64,000 nucleotides of DNA from an uncultured Eubacteriales bacterium (GTDB lineage: Bacteria > Bacillota > Clostridia > Oscillospirales > Oscillospiraceae), in contig URCB01000004.1 in assembly GCA_900546255.1 (NCBI GenBank), positions 1 to 64,000 of the forward strand, in the 5' to 3' direction. The stretch's first letter is position 1, and each line of letters starts with the position of its first letter. A program made the translations under genes and the position numbers. The notes beneath the pieces are model-generated. The model was not told where the DNA came from, made no database searches, and saw only the letters and a list, made by a program, of their open reading frames with translations. Below are positions 61,571 through 64,000 of the stretch, one piece after another.

Positions 61571-62494
61571 ATGTCTCCCATCGGAAAGTATGAACCCATC
61601 CTCCGCATCGCCGAGCTGGGCAGCCTCACCCGGGCCGCTGAGAGCCTGGGCTATTCCCAGTCCAGTTTAAGCCACCTCACCGCCAATCTGGAAAAGGAAC
61701 TGGGGGTAAAGCTTTTCCGCCGGGAACGGCAAGGGGTCACCCTTACCCCAGCGGGAACGGAATTGCTGGGCATCATGGAGGAGATCGAGGCCAAAGAGAA
61801 CAAACTTCGGGTGGCAGCCGCCGCCCAGCAGAGCAGCACGCTGCGCATCGGCACTCTGCCCAGCATCACTGCCACCTGGCTGCCCACGTTGCTGGAGCAG
61901 TTTTACGCCCAATTTCCCCGCACCGCCGTCCAACTGGTGGAGCGGGACGGGTATGATGAACTGCTCACCTGCCTGCAGCGGGAGGAGGTAGACTGCACCT
62001 TTTATGTCGGCAACCACAGCCCCGCCTGGTCCGCCGCCCCTCTGTGGCGGGACGAATACGTGGTGGTGGTCCCCCGAAACCATCCCCTGGCCCAACAGCC
62101 CTCGGTAGGGATGGAGGCGCTCTACCCCTATCCCTTTCTCCCCTCCACAGGCCGGGCAGAGACCAGCCCCCTGGCTCGTCTCTACCACCGCCTCTCCCCA
62201 CCGGAGCGGCTCACCGCCCACCTCTCCACCGACGCCGGGGTGCTGCAGCTGGTGTCCTCAGGGTTTGGGTTCACCATCTTCTCCCGGCTGATCTTAGCGG
62301 GTCTGCCCGCCTCCCAGCGGGTGACGGTGATCCCCTTTGCCCCGGCGGTATATCGAACCATCCTTTTCCTCTCCCCCGCCGCCGCCCCCTTCAACGGGGT
62401 GGCCCAGACCTTCCTGCGCCTCACCAGGGCCTACCTGAAACAGTGGGAAGCCGGCCGGGGGGTTCCGCCGGACCCCAAACCCACGAAACAATGA
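61571..62494 (+). CDS. LysR-family transcriptional regulator
   Basis: 307 aa: N-terminal LysR helix-turn-helix (AELGSLTRAAESLGYSQSSLSHLTANLEKELGVKLF, about 14-50) and a substrate-binding domain (~92-295). The start is uncertain: AAGGAG directly abuts ATG 61571 (no spacing), whereas it lies 9 nt before in-frame ATC 61580, which would give the family-like x-G-KYE N-terminus. Target genes unknown. Confidence 0.87.
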   Translation: MSPIGKYEPILRIAELGSLTRAAESLGYSQSSLSHLTANLEKELGVKLFRRERQGVTLTPAGTELLGIMEEIEAKENKLRVAAAAQQSSTLRIGTLPSITATWLPTLLEQFYAQFPRTAVQLVERDGYDELLTCLQREEVDCTFYVGNHSPAWSAAPLWRDEYVVVVPRNHPLAQQPSVGMEALYPYPFLPSTGRAETSPLARLYHRLSPPERLTAHLSTDAGVLQLVSSGFGFTIFSRLILAGLPASQRVTVIPFAPAVYRTILFLSPAAAPFNGVAQTFLRLTRAYLKQWEAGRGVPPDPKPTKQ

Positions 62495-62687
62495 GGGACG
62501 GCCCGCCCAGGGACGCAGCCTCCCAGAGCGCTTGCAGCCGCAGGGGGCATCAACGCTGCCCTTTCCCGCAGCATGCGCGGCGAAAAAGCACTGTTCCGGA
62601 CGGGTTTTGCCTGTCCTGCCTCCAGAAGTCCAGGGGAACCCCTCCTGCTGCCGCGTTCAAAAAGCCGCCATCCCCTGTGAAAAGAGA

Positions 62688-62732
62688 AAACCGAAAGCCC
62701 AGACGGGGAATCCCCGTCTGGGCTTTCGGTTT
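62688..62732. terminator. Long perfect palindromic terminator
   Basis: Two perfectly complementary 22-bp arms (from AAACCGAAAGCCC to GGGCTTTCGGTTT) around a single base. The 62495-62687 stretch before it and 62733-62932 after it hold no gene I can support. Confidence 0.75.
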
Positions 62733-62932
62733 ATGAGCAACAAGGAAAAGTTTCACCTCTGAGAACTAACCCCTGCCGGAGCGGCTTAAACACCGGCGGT
62801 TTCCCATTTGGATTCCCCTTTCCTAATTTCCAGTATACGGCAGCCAGAGGAAATGTCAAATGAAGGCTTTCGATGGGAGATGCGGATTTTCGATATCTTC
62901 CGGATGGAAGTCCCCCCGGGCGGGGAAAAGGC

Positions 62933-62961
62933 TTGACATTTCCCCTTCCCGCTGTTATAAT
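62933..62961 (+). promoter_or_regulatory. rplU operon promoter
   Basis: TTGACA (62933-62938), 17-nt spacer, TATAAT (62956-62961): perfect consensus. Confidence 0.9.
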
Positions 62962-62965
62962 TTCA

Positions 62966-63060
62966 GAGCCGCTTTGAATGGGTTGCAAGTAAGCCGGGAG
63001 GTTTCCCCCTCCCCCTTCGCCCCCGACAGCGAGCCCGTAATCAAGGAAAGAGGTGCAATC
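62966..63060 (+). ncRNA. Ribosomal L21 leader (candidate)
   Basis: A ~95-nt 5' UTR before rplU with small hairpins (GGGAGG/CCCTCC near 62997). Firmicute rplU-prp-rpmA operons often carry an autoregulatory L21 leader here; assignment rests mostly on position. Confidence 0.45.
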
Positions 63061-63063
63061 GCA

Positions 63064-63372
63064 ATGCATGCAATCATCGAGACCGGCGGGAAGCAGTACA
63101 AGGTCGCCGAGGGCGACGTTCTGTTCATCGAGAAGCTGCCCCAGGAGGCCGGTGACGCCATCAAGTTCGACAAGGTTCTGGCCATCCTGGACGAGCAGCC
63201 CAAGTTCGGCGCTCCCCTGGTGGAGGGCGCTTCCGTGGACGCTTCCGTGGTGAAGAACGGCAAGGGCAAGAAGGTCGTCATCTTCAAGTACAAGCCCAAG
63301 AAGGGCTACCGCCTGCGCCAGGGCCACCGTCAGCCCTACACCAAGGTCGAGATCAAGAAGATCAACGCCTAA
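63064..63372 (+). CDS. rplU: 50S ribosomal protein L21
   Basis: 102 aa, [18 protein letters not shown] start and [17 protein letters not shown] near the end are L21 signatures. ATG 63064 is the family start; AAGAGGTG lies upstream. TAATG overlap with prp. Confidence 0.97.
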   Translation: MHAIIETGGKQYKVAEGDVLFIEKLPQEAGDAIKFDKVLAILDEQPKFGAPLVEGASVDASVVKNGKGKKVVIFKYKPKKGYRLRQGHRQPYTKVEIKKINA

Positions 63373-63701
63373 TGATCCAGGCATCCTTTTCAACCGACGG
63401 CAGCCGCATCACCGCCTTTACCGTGGCGGGCCACAGCGGCCTGGCCCCGTCGGGGGAAGACATCCTCTGCGCCGCAGTCACCAGCGCCGTGCGCCTCACC
63501 GAGTGCGCCGTCAACGACGTGCTGGGGTTGCAGGCGGGGGTGAAGGTCAACGACCAGGATGCTTCCATCACCCTAAAACTCCCCCGCAACCTGGAAGGTG
63601 AGGCCGACCAGGTGAGCCAGACCCTGCTGGCCGCCCTCATGGTCTACCTGGTCCAGCTGCAGGAGGAGTATCCCGAACACATCAATGTTATGGAGGTGTA
63701 A
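63372..63701 (+). CDS. prp: Ribosomal-processing cysteine protease Prp
   Basis: 109 aa (YsxB/DUF464). Catalytic His in AGHSGLA (~21) and Cys in DILCAAVTS (~33). Prp cleaves the N-terminal extension of L27 in Firmicutes; its substrate is encoded 3 nt downstream. Confidence 0.95.
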   Translation: MIQASFSTDGSRITAFTVAGHSGLAPSGEDILCAAVTSAVRLTECAVNDVLGLQAGVKVNDQDASITLKLPRNLEGEADQVSQTLLAALMVYLVQLQEEYPEHINVMEV

Positions 63702-63704
63702 CCA

Positions 63705-63992
63705 ATGCTTCAGATCGGACTTCAGTTCTTCGCACATAAGAAGGGCGTCGGCTCCACCCGGAACGGCCGTGACTCCATGGCACAGCGCCTGGGCGTGAAA
63801 CGGGGCGACGGACAGTTCGTGCTGGCCGGCAACATTCTGGTCCGTCAGCGCGGCACCCACATCCATCCCGGCACCAACGTGGGCATCGGCAAGGATGACA
63901 CCCTGTTTGCCCTGAAGGATGGCCGCGTCAAGTTTGAGCGGCTGGGCAAGGACCGCAAGCAGGTTTCCATCGTGGAGGCCGTTGCGGAGTAA
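63705..63992 (+). CDS. rpmA: 50S ribosomal protein L27
   Basis: 95 aa with the Firmicute-type extension MLQIGLQFF before AHKKG; Prp should cut after residue 9. GSTRNGRDS and [11 protein letters not shown] are L27 signatures. The operon may continue (obgE is common) beyond the window edge. Confidence 0.97.
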   Translation: MLQIGLQFFAHKKGVGSTRNGRDSMAQRLGVKRGDGQFVLAGNILVRQRGTHIHPGTNVGIGKDDTLFALKDGRVKFERLGKDRKQVSIVEAVAE

Positions 63993-64000
63993 TTCCCTGC

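Overview
The window looks like a chromosome segment from a high-GC, gut-type clostridial Firmicute, most likely Oscillospiraceae (Flavonifractor/Lawsonibacter/Intestinimonas-like). This is inferred from gene content: fabK-type fatty acid synthesis, a split glycine decarboxylase with a tandem glycine riboswitch, a Prp-processed L27, SLH-domain surface proteins, thiolase and phosphonate use. No species can be named from sequence alone.

Layout. 1-492: 5' end of a 16S rRNA on the minus strand, its leader and promoter. 561-1484: homoserine O-acetyltransferase. 1541-2213: a consensus promoter, a ~600-nt non-coding RNA with nested long-range helices, and two tandem terminators; I could not assign it to a family. 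2213-9991 (minus): glycine riboswitch, then gcvT-gcvH-gcvPA-gcvPB-lplA-lpd-MBL hydrolase, a complete glycine cleavage pathway with its own lipoylation and E3 enzymes. 10140-18930 (minus): acpP-fabK-fabD-fabG-fabF-accB-fabZ-accC-accD-accA followed by a TetR regulator; both promoters carry a palindrome at the expected start site. 19009-23149: a vanG/vanC-type cluster (ligase, VanXY peptidase, VanT serine racemase) behind a weak promoter with four TTAAGAA boxes. 23215-30583 (minus): phosphodiesterase, relic of an SLH gene, and an aminoethylphosphonate uptake and degradation operon (phnT, fused permease, phnS, phnW, phnX) next to an RpiR regulator. 30880-38724: MATE exporter, two SLH-anchored surface proteins, and a DUF368/PopT polyprenyl-phosphate transporter.

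38804-55032 is an integrated genomic island flanked by 80-bp perfect repeats, each containing a complete tRNA-Val(GAC). A tyrosine integrase lies at the right end, paired 12-bp-period arm-type repeats at both ends, and oriT-like and giant hairpins at the left end. The cargo is a probable defence operon: SNF2-type helicase, DUF4391 protein, small membrane protein, type III Mod, small unknown protein, type III Res and another membrane protein, with a divergent XRE regulator. Mod has an AT-rich central recognition region between GC-rich catalytic flanks, and the two small genes are AT-rich inserts fitted by start/stop overlaps.

55052-63992: tRNA promoter, AlbA_2/Schlafen-type ATPase protein, LuxR regulator, thiolase, prmA, a metallophosphatase, LysR regulator, and the L21 leader-rplU-prp-rpmA operon. 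Three regulator-like genes (39751, 57807, 61580) have their best-placed Shine-Dalgarno in front of ATC rather than ATG.
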